A stretch of DNA of 64,000 bases from Paraliobacillus sp. PM-2 (GTDB lineage Bacteria > Bacillota > Bacilli > Bacillales > Amphibacillaceae): NCBI RefSeq assembly GCF_001368815.1, contig NZ_CTEI01000001.1, positions 1,240,001 to 1,304,000 of the forward strand, in the 5' to 3' direction. Numbering within the stretch: the first letter of the stretch is position 1; every line of letters begins with the position of its first letter. Positions 30,406 to 39,430 of the stretch are shown in pieces. Made by a program: the position numbers and the translations under genes. A model generated the notes under the pieces. That model was not told the DNA's origin, made no database searches, and was given only the letters and a program-made list of their open reading frames with translations.

Positions 30406-31170
30406 TAATATTCGTTTATACGTGTGCTTATAGCCATTGTCTCTTTCTAATTCCCACATTTGTTCAAAAAACGGTTGACCTTTAACCATTTTTTTACATA
30501 TATTTTCGTGTTGTGCAGACCAACCTTTCAGAAGTGAGTAATATAGTTGATTCCATGCCTCTGAGAAGGTTAATTTTCTAATGGACCGATATTGATTCGG
30601 CGCCCATTCTGTTAACCAATACTTTACCTCTTGTGGATTTTCTGTTTGTTTTAGTTGGTCGAGCATCATCATTAATAATTGTTTCAAGTGTCTTTCTCTT
30701 CTTGTTAATCCCACCATCACCTCTGGAGGTAATGATAGAATATGATAGGCTTTCTCTATTGATTCGTTTTCTAAAACAAATTGATAGTCTTTATATTCTT
30801 TAACTAAATCGAACACTAGTCTTTCTTGTCTAGGTATTAAACGACTCTTTCTAATTGGTATCTGATATCCCATCGTATCAAAAGCTAATGCAGCTTTGCC
30901 ATCTGTTACAATAGTTGCATATTCGACTGGGATTCTATCTTGATTTTTCCGAAGGTACGTCCGGTTTTTTATTTGTTCGAGTAATTTTTTCGGTAGATCT
31001 GTTAAATCATTTTCAATTTGATTAAAAAGTTCTGGATTAACATAATTAACTGGAACTTGATCTAAAATTTCAATACCATCATATTTACGCCATTCATGAA
31101 ACGCACAAACATTGTAGCCATTTTCTTCCCCTTCAAACCAATTTACCCATACATCATGTAAATACTGCAT
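30403..31170 (-). CDS. yjbA: YjbA family protein (DUF3603)
   Basis: A 255-residue soluble protein of unknown function, recognised by its opening MQYLHDVWVNWFEGEENGYNV (shortened motif WVNWFEGEENGYNVC) and by the position next to trpS that it holds in B. subtilis. It is rich in aromatic and charged residues, with a helical C-terminal half (LKQLLMMMLDQL). No membrane segment or known catalytic motif is visible. Confidence 0.85.
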   Translation of the reverse strand: MQYLHDVWVNWFEGEENGYNVCAFHEWRKYDGIEILDQVPVNYVNPELFNQIENDLTDLPKKLLEQIKNRTYLRKNQDRIPVEYATIVTDGKAALAFDTMGYQIPIRKSRLIPRQERLVFDLVKEYKDYQFVLENESIEKAYHILSLPPEVMVGLTRRERHLKQLLMMMLDQLKQTENPQEVKYWLTEWAPNQYRSIRKLTFSEAWNQLYYSLLKGWSAQHENICKKMVKGQPFFEQMWELERDNGYKHTYKRIL

Positions 31171-31279
31171 ATATGTACTACCTCACTTCCATTCATCAAA
31201 CTAAATTGCACCTATATTATTTGACTAAGAGGGTTACGTTTTATTTAGCATTCAGTATGGCCAACTCACGATTTTTTAT

Positions 31280-31489
31280 TCATTTTACTATATGCGACAA
31301 CTTTGGTATTGTGACAGAAATAATTAAAATTCCTATTAATAAAAGGTAACATTCATTTCTTGATAAGATAAAATAAAAATACTCCATCCAAGTCAAACCT
31401 GCTGGAATTAAATTCAAGTATAGGATTATGGTGACGCTTCCTGCTACAGTTAGTCCAAATCCAACTAAAAACATGCATATATAAATCAT
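31280..31489 (-). CDS. small two-segment membrane protein, unrecognised
   Basis: A 69-residue protein with two hydrophobic segments (about residues 3-26 and 46-62) and almost no soluble part. I do not recognise it. The ATG at 31489 is chosen because AAGGGG lies seven bases upstream; an ATG two codons earlier is too near that site. It stands alone between yjbA and fabF, a position occupied by small unrelated genes in other Bacillaceae. Confidence 0.55.
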   Translation of the reverse strand: MIYICMFLVGFGLTVAGSVTIILYLNLIPAGLTWMEYFYFILSRNECYLLLIGILIISVTIPKLSHIVK

Positions 31490-31599
31490 CACCATTCCCC
31501 TTTTTCAAGCTTGTCCTATATTAAATTGTATGAAGAATATGAAAAAGAATACCTTAAGCAAGATAAATAATTTAAAAAACGCATTAAAAATCTCATATA

Positions 31600-31633
31600 A
31601 AAAGAGCTGCCTTTTGATTAGACAACTCTTTCT
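31600..31633 (-). terminator. terminator of fabH-fabF
   Basis: Minus strand AAAGAGTTGTC pairs with GGCAGCTCTTT (imperfect) and is followed by TTATATG. It follows the fabF stop. Confidence 0.65.
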
Positions 31634-31637
31634 ATCA

Positions 31638-32876
31638 TTATTCATATTTTTTAAAGATTAAGGTTGCATTATGTCCACCGAATCCTAGGGAATTACTTAA
31701 CGCATAAGAAACATTCATTTTCTTAGCTTCATTTGGAACATAATTCAAATCACAATCTGGATCTTCTGTTTCATAATTTATTGTAGGTGGAACAATGCTA
31801 TCAGTTATTGATTTAATACATGCAATGGCCTCCACCGCACCAGCAGCACCTAATAAATGACCAGTCATTGACTTCGTAGATGACATAGAAAGATCGTATG
31901 CATGATCACCAAACACCGTTTTCACCGACTTTGTCTCAAAAGAGTCATTAAGAGGTGTACTTGTTCCATGCGCATTAATATAGTCAATTTCAGTCACTTC
32001 AATTTCAGCATCTTCAAGCGCTTGACGCATAGCTCTTGCAGCACCTTCTCCTTCTGGTGCAGGTGCTGTGATATGGTAAGCATCTGCTGCAGAACCATAG
32101 CCTACGATTTCCGCATAAATGGTTGCTCCTCTTGCTTGTGCTGATTCTAATGATTCTAATACTAAAATGCCAGCTCCTTCTCCCATAACAAAGCCATCAC
32201 GGTTTTTGTCAAATGGACGGCTTGCTGTTTTAGGATCATCATTAAAGGATAAAGCTTTAGCAGTTGAGAACCCAGCGACTGCCATATTGGTTAATGGCGC
32301 TTCAGCACCACCTGTAATCATACAATCTGCATCTCCACGTTCAATTACTTTAAAAGCATCACCAATTGAATTTGTTCCGGTCGCACACGCAGTAACCGTA
32401 CAAGAATTAATCCCTTTTGCTCCTAGTTGAATGGAAATTTGACCGGCAGCCATATCAGGTATTAGCATTGGTACAAAAAATGGACTTACACGGCGATAGC
32501 CTTTTTCGTTAAACTTCTTAAATTGCTCTTCATAAGTTGCCAAACCTCCAATACCAGAACCAACCCACACACCTACTCGTGATGCATTTTCGTCATTAAT
32601 TTCTAGTTTTGCATCTGCTACTGCTATTTTCGCGGCAGCAACTGCATATTGTGTAAATGGATCCATTCTCTTTGCATCTTTTTTATCAATATACTGGGCA
32701 GGATCCCAATCTTTTACTTCCGCAGCAACTTTTGCTGGAAAATCATCTTTATTTACTTTTGTAATATAGTCAATACCAGAGTTACCTTCAATTAAGTTTG
32801 TCCATAATTGATCAATTGTATTTCCTAATGGGCTAATAGTACCCAAGCCTGTTACTACTACTCTTTTTTTGGTCAT
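31638..32876 (-). CDS. fabF: beta-ketoacyl-ACP synthase II
   Basis: FabF extends the acyl chain in fatty acid synthesis and is important for adjusting membrane fluidity. It has 412 residues. The catalytic triad is visible as Cys in [13 protein letters not shown], His in [11 protein letters not shown] and His in [14 protein letters not shown]. The ending [14 protein letters not shown] is also typical. It follows fabH by 68 bases in one operon, both under the upstream FapR-type operator. Confidence 0.98.
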   Translation of the reverse strand: MTKKRVVVTGLGTISPLGNTIDQLWTNLIEGNSGIDYITKVNKDDFPAKVAAEVKDWDPAQYIDKKDAKRMDPFTQYAVAAAKIAVADAKLEINDENASRVGVWVGSGIGGLATYEEQFKKFNEKGYRRVSPFFVPMLIPDMAAGQISIQLGAKGINSCTVTACATGTNSIGDAFKVIERGDADCMITGGAEAPLTNMAVAGFSTAKALSFNDDPKTASRPFDKNRDGFVMGEGAGILVLESLESAQARGATIYAEIVGYGSAADAYHITAPAPEGEGAARAMRQALEDAEIEVTEIDYINAHGTSTPLNDSFETKSVKTVFGDHAYDLSMSSTKSMTGHLLGAAGAVEAIACIKSITDSIVPPTINYETEDPDCDLNYVPNEAKKMNVSYALSNSLGFGGHNATLIFKKYE

Positions 32877-32944
32877 ATATATCCTCCTCTACATATGAAT
32901 TTACCATGTTTTTTTGCTTAATCAATAGGAATTTTAAATTTATT

Positions 32945-33880
32945 TTACTTACCCCATTTTATTCCAACGGCACCCCAAGTCAGTCCGCCACCAAAACCTA
33001 CTAATACAATAAAATCATCATCTTTTACTTGACCACCTTCTACTGCTTCTGCTAATGCAATTGGAATAGATGCTGATGATGTATTTCCATATTTCTTTAC
33101 GGACGTTGCCATCTTTTCTACTGGGATATCAAGTTTATTTCTTGCCGCTTCCATAATTCGTATATTTGCTTGATGCGGAATTAAGTAGTCAACATCTTCC
33201 TTACTAAGCCCAGCCTTTTTCACTACATTTAGTGATGATTCGGGCATTTGCCTTACAGCAAATTTAAAAACTTCTCTACCATTCATTTGAATAAACTTAT
33301 CTTCTTGCTGTAGGTACTTACCTCCAGTACCGTCAGCTCCTAATTCAAATGCTTTAATACCACGATCATTGCTTACATTACCTATGACTGCGGCTCCAGC
33401 TCCATCACCAAACAAGACACATGTGTTTCGATCTGCCCAGTCTGTAATCTTTGATAGCTTTTCAGCCCCTACAACTAATATATTTTTATACACACCTGAA
33501 TCAATAAATTGCTTAGCTGTTATTACTCCATACATAAAACCAGCACAAGCTGCACTAATGTCCATTGCAGCTGCTTTATTTGCTCCTAATCGTTCTTGTA
33601 ACATACATGATACGGTAGGGAAAGATTTATCAGGTGTGACAGTTGCTACTAAAATAAGATCAATATCTTCTGGAATAATTTCTGCATTTTCTATTGCTTG
33701 TATAGATGCCTGATAAGCCATATCAGCTGTGTCTATACCATCATCTGCAATACGACGTTCTTCTATTCCGGTTCTTGTACGAATCCACTCATCATTTGTA
33801 TCTACTATTTTTTCTAAATCTTTATTTGTTACTATTTTTTCTGGAACATATTTTCCTACTCCAGTTATACCTGCACTCAT
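32945..33880 (-). CDS. fabH: beta-ketoacyl-ACP synthase III
   Basis: FabH starts fatty acid synthesis by condensing an acyl-CoA primer, usually branched in Bacillaceae, with malonyl-ACP. The 311-residue enzyme has the catalytic Cys in [12 protein letters not shown], His in [10 protein letters not shown] and Asn in [11 protein letters not shown]. The ATG at 33880 ([11 protein letters not shown]) follows GAGAGGG. It is the promoter-proximal gene of fabH-fabF. Confidence 0.97.
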   Translation of the reverse strand: MSAGITGVGKYVPEKIVTNKDLEKIVDTNDEWIRTRTGIEERRIADDGIDTADMAYQASIQAIENAEIIPEDIDLILVATVTPDKSFPTVSCMLQERLGANKAAAMDISAACAGFMYGVITAKQFIDSGVYKNILVVGAEKLSKITDWADRNTCVLFGDGAGAAVIGNVSNDRGIKAFELGADGTGGKYLQQEDKFIQMNGREVFKFAVRQMPESSLNVVKKAGLSKEDVDYLIPHQANIRIMEAARNKLDIPVEKMATSVKKYGNTSSASIPIALAEAVEGGQVKDDDFIVLVGFGGGLTWGAVGIKWGK

Positions 33881-33929
33881 ATTATTCAACCCTCTCAATA
33901 GGAATTCAACATGATATTTTATATCATAT

Positions 33930-33974
33930 ATTAAGACTTGGTACTAATATAATCGAATTTTAGAATTTAATCAA
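33930..33974 (-). promoter_or_regulatory. fabH promoter with FapR operator
   Basis: Minus strand TTGATT (-35), 17 bases, TATATT (-10), overlapping TTAGTACCAAGTCTTAAT at 33930-33947. That sequence agrees with the known FapR operator of Bacillus fatty acid genes (TTAGTACCTNGTCTTAAT type). FapR represses until malonyl-CoA rises. A half-match, AATCAAGTCTTGGTAT, lies just upstream at 33969-33984. Confidence 0.85.
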
Positions 33975-34024
33975 GTCTTGGTATTTTTCTATACAAAGTA
34001 ATAGTAAAAATTCACGCTACAAAC

Positions 34025-34053
34025 GAAAAAACTAAAGCATTTTGCTTCAGTTT
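34025..34053 (-). terminator. terminator of med
   Basis: Minus strand AAACTGAAGC pairs with GCTTTAGTTT (one G-U pair) around AAAAT and is followed by TTTCG. It overlaps the med stop codon. Confidence 0.7.
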
Positions 34054-35008
34054 ATCTTTCGTTTGGCAACAATCCAGTTTCTTTATATTGCTCTACCTCA
34101 TATTTAATCGTTTGTTTAAACGTCTGTGGTACGTCAGAACTAAATGTACCAAGAGATATTACTTCATCTTGAAAATCATAAGTGAATATCCCTCCGTTCA
34201 ATTCTCCATTATTAAATTGTTCAGCGGCTTTAACATATAGCTTGTCCACATGTTGAACAGTACTTGTTAGTACGGTTTTGTCTCCTAAATGTGATTGATC
34301 TGTTACAAATCCAATTGCATATTTTTGATCTTGTTGTATTCGCTTAATAATTTCTTGACTGAAGGAATCACCAGCAGGATAAAATACGTCAACACCCTTA
34401 TTATTCATTGCAGAAAATATTTTAAAAGCACGGTCGACATTATCCCATGAATTAACAAAATTCATGGAGATGGTTGCATCTGGATTTTGATAATTTACTC
34501 CTTCATAAAACCCTTCTATTTCAGGTTGCCATTCATAGGCGCCAATAATCCCTATTTGATTCGTTTTAGTCATTTCACCTGCAACCATGCCAGCAAAAAA
34601 GCCCATTGCATTTGCATTAAAATGTAAGCTTGTTAGATTTTCACCTTCATAAGCTCCATTAAAATAAACAAAATGAATATCAGGATAAGCATCCTTAATG
34701 GTATCAAAATATTTGCCATAAATACTACTATGACCAAAGATCAGATTAACACCTTGATTAATAAATTCGTCTACGGCTTCATTTACTTCAGCTTGTGTCT
34801 TAACTTCTTCTTTAAAATAAACATCTACATTGTACTTATCTTTAATTTGTAATAATCCTTGATATCCTTTAGAACCCCAAGTTTGATCGTTAATTGAATG
34901 TTCAACAAGCATACCTACTTTATTAATATCTCCATTAGCAGTACAGCCAGTCAATAAAATAACAGAAAAAAATAAGCTAGTAAAATAAATAATAATGATG
35001 TTTTTCAA
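34052..35008 (-). CDS. med: Med-like BMP-family lipoprotein (positive regulator of comK)
   Basis: A 318-residue periplasmic-binding-type lipoprotein: signal peptide and lipobox LLTGC near residues 16-20, then a BMP/PnrA-like fold with NKVGMLVEHSINDQTWGSKGYQGL, LIFGHSSIYGKYF, GMVAGEMTK and FYPAGDSF. In B. subtilis med, upstream of fabH, promotes comK expression; the neighbour comZ gene is not present here. I chose the TTG at 35008, eight bases after AAGGGTG; a GTG three codons earlier overlaps that site. A nucleoside or small-ligand binding role is possible from the fold. Confidence 0.8.
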   Translation of the reverse strand: MKNIIIIYFTSLFFSVILLTGCTANGDINKVGMLVEHSINDQTWGSKGYQGLLQIKDKYNVDVYFKEEVKTQAEVNEAVDEFINQGVNLIFGHSSIYGKYFDTIKDAYPDIHFVYFNGAYEGENLTSLHFNANAMGFFAGMVAGEMTKTNQIGIIGAYEWQPEIEGFYEGVNYQNPDATISMNFVNSWDNVDRAFKIFSAMNNKGVDVFYPAGDSFSQEIIKRIQQDQKYAIGFVTDQSHLGDKTVLTSTVQHVDKLYVKAAEQFNNGELNGGIFTYDFQDEVISLGTFSSDVPQTFKQTIKYEVEQYKETGLLPNER

Positions 35009-35104
35009 TGAATGCACACCCTTATTGATATGATTTCTATTCTTTATTTTACCTTTTCCTTATTAATCAGTAAACGTATAACTGAGTTACAATAACATTA
35101 CACC

Positions 35105-35737
35105 TTAATATAATTCACGATTTTGACGAAAATGATCATCTAATTGCTCCAATTCTTCTTCTCTTTCTCTGTTTTTTACTATATATATTATTGATCTATC
35201 TTTGCTAGCTCTTTTTTTATTGGCACGTTGTATTTGGATGACAGCTGGTTTTAATCCTGATTTGATGATTTGCATGAGAACATGAACAAAATCATCAACA
35301 AATATGGCTTCGCTTCTAAATAATTGAGAATAAAACGGAATTATTTCTTTATTCCAAAATAAACCATTATCATTGCGTGACATCCAATTACCATATAACA
35401 TTGGGACTTGAATATAAGTAATAGCTTCTGATTTTGTAGAAATTGGAGGAGTAGTATGAATAGAATAACATTCCATATTATCTAATAAATAATCATATAA
35501 TCGTATTGTATGATCAATCAAAATTAAATTGGTTTGTGTGTACGACATTTTTTTCGTCGGAATTTCTTTGATGTCTTCATAAAAGCTGAAATTCGCATTT
35601 CTACCTACTGACATTAGCAAATGATCTTTTTTGTTTGAATCCAACGTATCTATCCCTATAACTTCTTCCCCTCTTGCTAACAAGTAATCAATCATATGAT
35701 AACCAATCCAGTGAAATGCTCCAGCAATTACATACAT
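35105..35737 (-). CDS. yjaV: YjaV-like atypical NAD(P)-binding protein
   Basis: A 210-residue protein whose N-terminus (MYVIAGAFHWIGYHMIDYLLARGEEVIGIDT) resembles the Rossmann glycine loop of nucleotide-sugar epimerases, with GAFHWIG in place of GGAGFIG. A candidate PMLYG motif appears near residue 112. The catalytic YxxxK is not evident and the length is about two thirds of a full epimerase, so activity is doubtful. Its place upstream of med matches yjaV of B. subtilis; the symbol rests on that synteny. Confidence 0.6.
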   Translation of the reverse strand: MYVIAGAFHWIGYHMIDYLLARGEEVIGIDTLDSNKKDHLLMSVGRNANFSFYEDIKEIPTKKMSYTQTNLILIDHTIRLYDYLLDNMECYSIHTTPPISTKSEAITYIQVPMLYGNWMSRNDNGLFWNKEIIPFYSQLFRSEAIFVDDFVHVLMQIIKSGLKPAVIQIQRANKKRASKDRSIIYIVKNREREEELEQLDDHFRQNRELY

Positions 35738-35938
35738 TTTAGTTTTCCTCTCCTTACAAAAATGAATTATATTTATCTTAATTTACAGTTTACTTTGTAA
35801 ACTTTTCGTGTTTTTCTAATTAAACTAGCTAATTTTGCACAATATACAAATAATCCTTTTTCGAAAAAGATTCACTTTATTTTCACGCTAATATTTGGTA
35901 AGATAAAAAAAGAAAGTTTTAAATAGAGGTGAAAAACC

Positions 35939-36130
35939 ATGCGTTATCTTGGTATATTAATATGGTCGTTTGCAATTAGCGCGACCATTGGTTATGTATT
36001 ACTAAGCATGGCTGGAGAAGCATTCAAATTAACACCAGTTCTTGCGTCAACGGTAATATTTACTGTTATTGTCACGATAGTTGGGGACGGTATTATTACG
36101 AAACATGATACCAATGAGACAGTCGAATAG
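35939..36130 (+). CDS. yjzD: YjzD family small membrane protein (DUF2929)
   Basis: A 63-residue protein with two membrane segments (about residues 3-25 and 33-51) and a short acidic tail. The sequence LGILIWSFAISATIGYVLLSM and the location in the fabHF-med region fit the DUF2929/YjzD family, whose function is unknown. It has an AGAGGTG ribosome binding site and a strong terminator directly behind it. Confidence 0.75.
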   Translation: MRYLGILIWSFAISATIGYVLLSMAGEAFKLTPVLASTVIFTVIVTIVGDGIITKHDTNETVE

Positions 36131-36137
36131 TTAGGTA

Positions 36138-36178
36138 AATACCCCCTTGCCACACCTATTGGTAAGGGGGTATTTTTA
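36138..36178. terminator. bidirectional terminator
   Basis: AATACCCCCTTGCC pairs with GGTAAGGGGGTATT (36161-36174), followed by TTTTTAA. It ends yjzD and, read the other way, the convergent gene at 36182. Confidence 0.88.
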
Positions 36179-36181
36179 AAG

Positions 36182-36520
36182 TTAATACCAAGGAAGTATA
36201 CTTAATGCAGTTAATGCAGCTAATGGAAGGACTAGTCGTCTAAAGCGACCTTGACCTGGATACGGACCATAAGGTGGTCTTGGTCCATATGGATACCCTC
36301 CATATGGGTAACCCCCATATCCGTATGATGGGATGTATTGTCGAGTATATTCCATTTCTGGCATCGTGTTTGGTATTGCAAGATACACGTTCAACTCATC
36401 GACATCTGTTATAATACCATCAATGGTTGATCCGTCTGACGTTTCTAATAATACATAATGATGCATGTGATTTTTACATAAATCATACATTTGGGATGAA
36501 TGGTGTTGTGGTTGTTTCAT
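36182..36520 (-). CDS. putative coat-associated protein with Sm-like N-terminus and Tyr/Gly/Pro tail
   Basis: A 112-residue protein in three parts. Residues 12-52 (HHYVLLETSDGSTIDGIITDVDELNVYLAIP, seen as a short beta-rich Sm-like pattern) are followed by a Tyr/Gly/Pro tract with repeats of GGYPYG and RPPYGPYPG (about 66-92), and a hydrophobic C-terminus RRLVLPLAALTALSILPWY. This layout recurs in small Bacillaceae proteins that I cannot name; a spore-coat or envelope role is plausible from composition only. Confidence 0.6.
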   Translation of the reverse strand: MKQPQHHSSQMYDLCKNHMHHYVLLETSDGSTIDGIITDVDELNVYLAIPNTMPEMEYTRQYIPSYGYGGYPYGGYPYGPRPPYGPYPGQGRFRRLVLPLAALTALSILPWY

Positions 36521-36641
36521 CTAAACCCTCCCTTTCTTCATACATAATTTATGCAGATTCAATAACTGATGTGACAAACACACAGATCAAACAATAAAAT
36601 CACTATGTATAGATAAAAAATATTTATTTGGGGGAGTTACC

Positions 36642-37460
36642 ATGGAGTTTTCAGATTCATTAGCATTATTATTGAAATATATTTTTTTTGGATTTATTCA
36701 AGGCTTTACAGAGCCTATTCCCATTTCTTCAAGTGGACATTTAGTTATCGTTCAAAATTTATTTCACTTAAAATTAGAAAACTTATCTTTTGAAATATTA
36801 GTTAATTTTGGATCGTTAGTTGCTGTATTGATTATTTATCGCAAAGACATCATTCGCTTAATTCAAAATGGTTTAAATTTCATTGTTAAAAGAGACACAA
36901 GCGCAAAAAGTGATTTTAATTTTATTCTATATTTAGTTATTGCCACCATTCCTGCTGGTGTAATTGGTATTCTTTTTGAAGATCAGATTGGTACTTTTTT
37001 TAGTGTAACTAAAACGATTGGAATTACATTGATTATTACCGGATTTGCACTTTGGATAATTAGAAATATTCGTGGACGTAAAAATGACGGCGCATTAACG
37101 ATAAAAGATGCTATTATCATTGGATTAGCACAATCCGTAGCATTAATTCCTGGTATTAGCCGCTCTGGTGCAACGATTGTAGCTGCTATGTTATTAGGGA
37201 TGAAGCAAGAGACAGCTTTACGATTTTCATTTTTACTTTATATTCCTATTAGTTTAGGAACAATGCTTTTATCATTTGATGATTTATTTACATCTGCATT
37301 AAAGACGATGTGGATTCCATATATGTTAGCGTTTATTACAGCAATATTTGCTACTTATTTTTCACTTCGTTGGTTTATGAATATTATGGCTAAAGGAAAT
37401 TTAAAATATTTTGCGTGGTATTGCTTTATCGTTGGTTTCATTGCTTTTTTATTACTGTAA
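36642..37460 (+). CDS. uppP: undecaprenyl-diphosphate phosphatase (BacA type)
   Basis: UppP dephosphorylates undecaprenyl diphosphate outside the membrane, recycling the lipid carrier of cell-wall synthesis and giving bacitracin tolerance. The 272-residue, multi-pass protein has the two catalytic motifs [16 protein letters not shown] (about residues 17-32; the E and SSSGH) and [24 protein letters not shown] lies before the ATG. The next gene, fnr, starts 51 bases later on the same strand. Confidence 0.96.
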   Translation: MEFSDSLALLLKYIFFGFIQGFTEPIPISSSGHLVIVQNLFHLKLENLSFEILVNFGSLVAVLIIYRKDIIRLIQNGLNFIVKRDTSAKSDFNFILYLVIATIPAGVIGILFEDQIGTFFSVTKTIGITLIITGFALWIIRNIRGRKNDGALTIKDAIIIGLAQSVALIPGISRSGATIVAAMLLGMKQETALRFSFLLYIPISLGTMLLSFDDLFTSALKTMWIPYMLAFITAIFATYFSLRWFMNIMAKGNLKYFAWYCFIVGFIAFLLL

Positions 37461-37511
37461 AAACCTTTTAAAATGAACTTATTAAACCCACTTTGTTAGG
37501 AGCTGATATCA

Positions 37512-38213
37512 ATGAGTGAAAACATACAGCTTAAAGGAATGTCCAAAGAGCTTTCATCTGTTTTATCAGCAGTTGATCATCGTATACCTATAAAAAAGAA
37601 CACTTTCTTATTTCAACAAGGAGAGGAAGTGTCTGAACTATACATTATCTATTCTGGAAAAGTACAAATTGGAAAAATTTCACCTGATGGTCGTGAGCTT
37701 ACATTGCGCATTTGTGCTAAAAACAATATCGTTGGCGAATTAGCCATTGAAGAAGAGCATGCTAAATATATTCTCAATGCGAAAGTCATGGAAGATGGCG
37801 AAGTTGGCGTAATAAAGAAACAAACATTAGAAGAAAAACTTTTAACTGATTCCAAGCTAACGATGGAATTTTTACGGATAATGAACTTAAACTATCGGCG
37901 AGATCAAACAAAATTTAGAGACCTTGTCCTTCACGGAAAAAAAGGAGCTTTGTATTCTACTTTAATTCGATTAACAAATAGTTATGGCATAAAAAAAACA
38001 GACGGTATTTTAATTAATATTAATCTAACTAATCAAGAATTAGCAAATTTCTGTGGTACTTCACGTGAAAGTGTAAATCGTTTGTTAAATGAATTACGGA
38101 GAAATGAAATTATAAAAATAGAAAAGGGCAAAATCACCATATTTAATCTAGATTATTTAAAAGAAGAAATCAATTGCGAAAATTGCCCAATCATCTTATG
38201 TACAATTGATTAA
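37512..38213 (+). CDS. fnr: Fnr-type anaerobic regulator with C-terminal Fe-S cysteines
   Basis: A 233-residue Crp/Fnr protein: cyclic-nucleotide-binding-like domain (about 1-130), dimerisation helix, and HTH (NQELANFCGTSRESVNRLLNEL). The C-terminus has Cys222-X2-Cys225-X4-Cys230 (NCENCPIILC), the spacing of the 4Fe-4S ligands in B. subtilis Fnr, whose fourth ligand is an aspartate; Asp137 here is the candidate. It probably switches on anaerobic genes when oxygen is low. AGGAGC precedes the ATG. It is followed 54 bases later by a second Crp/Fnr gene. Confidence 0.88.
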   Translation: MSENIQLKGMSKELSSVLSAVDHRIPIKKNTFLFQQGEEVSELYIIYSGKVQIGKISPDGRELTLRICAKNNIVGELAIEEEHAKYILNAKVMEDGEVGVIKKQTLEEKLLTDSKLTMEFLRIMNLNYRRDQTKFRDLVLHGKKGALYSTLIRLTNSYGIKKTDGILININLTNQELANFCGTSRESVNRLLNELRRNEIIKIEKGKITIFNLDYLKEEINCENCPIILCTID

Positions 38214-38267
38214 AGAAAAGACTATTTAACTGACTGAACAGGCTTATGATGAGGGGAAAGTGATTTT

Positions 38268-38963
38268 ATGTCTGATGATGTTATACATATGCTCAAACTA
38301 TTTCCATTGTTTAGGGATTTATCAAATGAAGAACTACAATTAATCAAATCACTATTACGATTTAAAAAATATAAAAAAGGCACGCATATATTTATGCAAG
38401 AGGAACCATTGTCTTGTATTTATTTCATCAAACAAGGTCGTGTAAAAATTTATAAAAATGACATTAACGGCAGAGTGCAAATAGTAAATATATTAACACA
38501 AGGTGAAATGTTTCCCCATCAGGGATTCTTTCGTCATAGCCATTATCCAGCAAATGCTGAAGCAATGGATGAGCTAGAATTATTTTCACTACCAATTACA
38601 TCATTTGAATCGCTGCTTAGTGAGAAACCCACATTGAGTGTCAAACTAATCTATATACTCGGCAACTTAATTGTTGATTTACAAAATCGTTTAGAAGAAC
38701 AAATACTTCACAATAGTTTTGAGCAGATTGTTATGTTGTTATTACGATTGGGTGAAAAACACGGCATACCTTCACATGATGATTGGATTATTATTAACCA
38801 ACCTTTTTCTAATCAAGAATTAGCTAATATGATCGGGTCAAGTCGTGAAACAGTAAGCCGAACGCTATCTCAATTAAAAAAGCAACAGGCGATCAAAAAA
38901 GAAGAGACAGGTCTTTTATCCATCCAATCAGATAAATTAGATCAATTGTTATTCGTTGAGTAA
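38268..38963 (+). CDS. Crp/Fnr family transcriptional regulator, second copy
   Basis: A 231-residue paralogue without the C-terminal cysteines. The ligand domain (LFPLFRDLSNEELQLI, KKGTHIFMQEEPLSCIYFIKQGRVKI) is followed by an HTH SNQELANMIGSSRETVSRTLSQL. Only one cysteine (Cys50) is obvious, so no Fe-S cluster is expected; the effector is unknown. It is tandem to fnr on the same strand with a GAGGGG ribosome binding site and a terminator close behind it, so the two are probably co-transcribed. Confidence 0.88.
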   Translation: MSDDVIHMLKLFPLFRDLSNEELQLIKSLLRFKKYKKGTHIFMQEEPLSCIYFIKQGRVKIYKNDINGRVQIVNILTQGEMFPHQGFFRHSHYPANAEAMDELELFSLPITSFESLLSEKPTLSVKLIYILGNLIVDLQNRLEEQILHNSFEQIVMLLLRLGEKHGIPSHDDWIIINQPFSNQELANMIGSSRETVSRTLSQLKKQQAIKKEETGLLSIQSDKLDQLLFVE

Positions 38964-38998
38964 CTCCTACTCAACTACAATTAACTATCTAATAAAGT

Positions 38999-39030
38999 AA
39001 AAGTCCAAATCAAATGATTTGGACTTTCTA
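38999..39030. terminator. bidirectional terminator between the Crp/Fnr pair and yitW
   Basis: AAAGTCCAAATCA pairs perfectly with TGATTTGGACTTT across a two-base loop; A/T-rich tracts lie on both sides. Confidence 0.8.
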
Positions 39031-39035
39031 ATACT

Positions 39036-39347
39036 CTAATCTGGAATACCTAATGCTATCTTTGCATATCTCGACATGCGATCTTTACTCCAAGGTGGGT
39101 TCCAAACGATATTGACCTGTGTACTTTTCACTTCTGGAATATCTTCCAAGCAACGTTTTACATCTTCCTCAATATGTGCAGCTAATGGACATCCCATCGC
39201 TGTCAATGTCATTGTTACAATGGCAGTGCCATCTGCTTCTAAATCTACACCATAGACGAGACCTAGATTGACTATATCTATCCCAAGCTCTGGATCAATG
39301 ACGTTTTCCAAAGCACCCATTAAATTTTCTTGTAATGCCTCTTCCAT
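39036..39347 (-). CDS. yitW: MIP18/DUF59 family iron-sulfur assembly protein YitW
   Basis: A 103-residue protein with the DUF59 blocks DPELGIDIVNLGLVYGV and TMTLTAMGCPLAAHIEEDV, including the conserved metal/Fe-S-related cysteine in MGCP, and WNPPWSKDRMS at the C-terminus. Family members (SufT, PaaD-like, CIA2) help mature Fe-S proteins. The ATG at 39347 follows AAGGAGG. It sits downstream of yitV, as in B. subtilis. Confidence 0.92.
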   Translation of the reverse strand: MEEALQENLMGALENVIDPELGIDIVNLGLVYGVDLEADGTAIVTMTLTAMGCPLAAHIEEDVKRCLEDIPEVKSTQVNIVWNPPWSKDRMSRYAKIALGIPD

Positions 39348-39430
39348 CACTTTATACCTCCTTATCACTTACTTATTTTATATTATAAACATAAAAGCTT
39401 AGAAATTTAAATGATCTACATCACGTTTTT

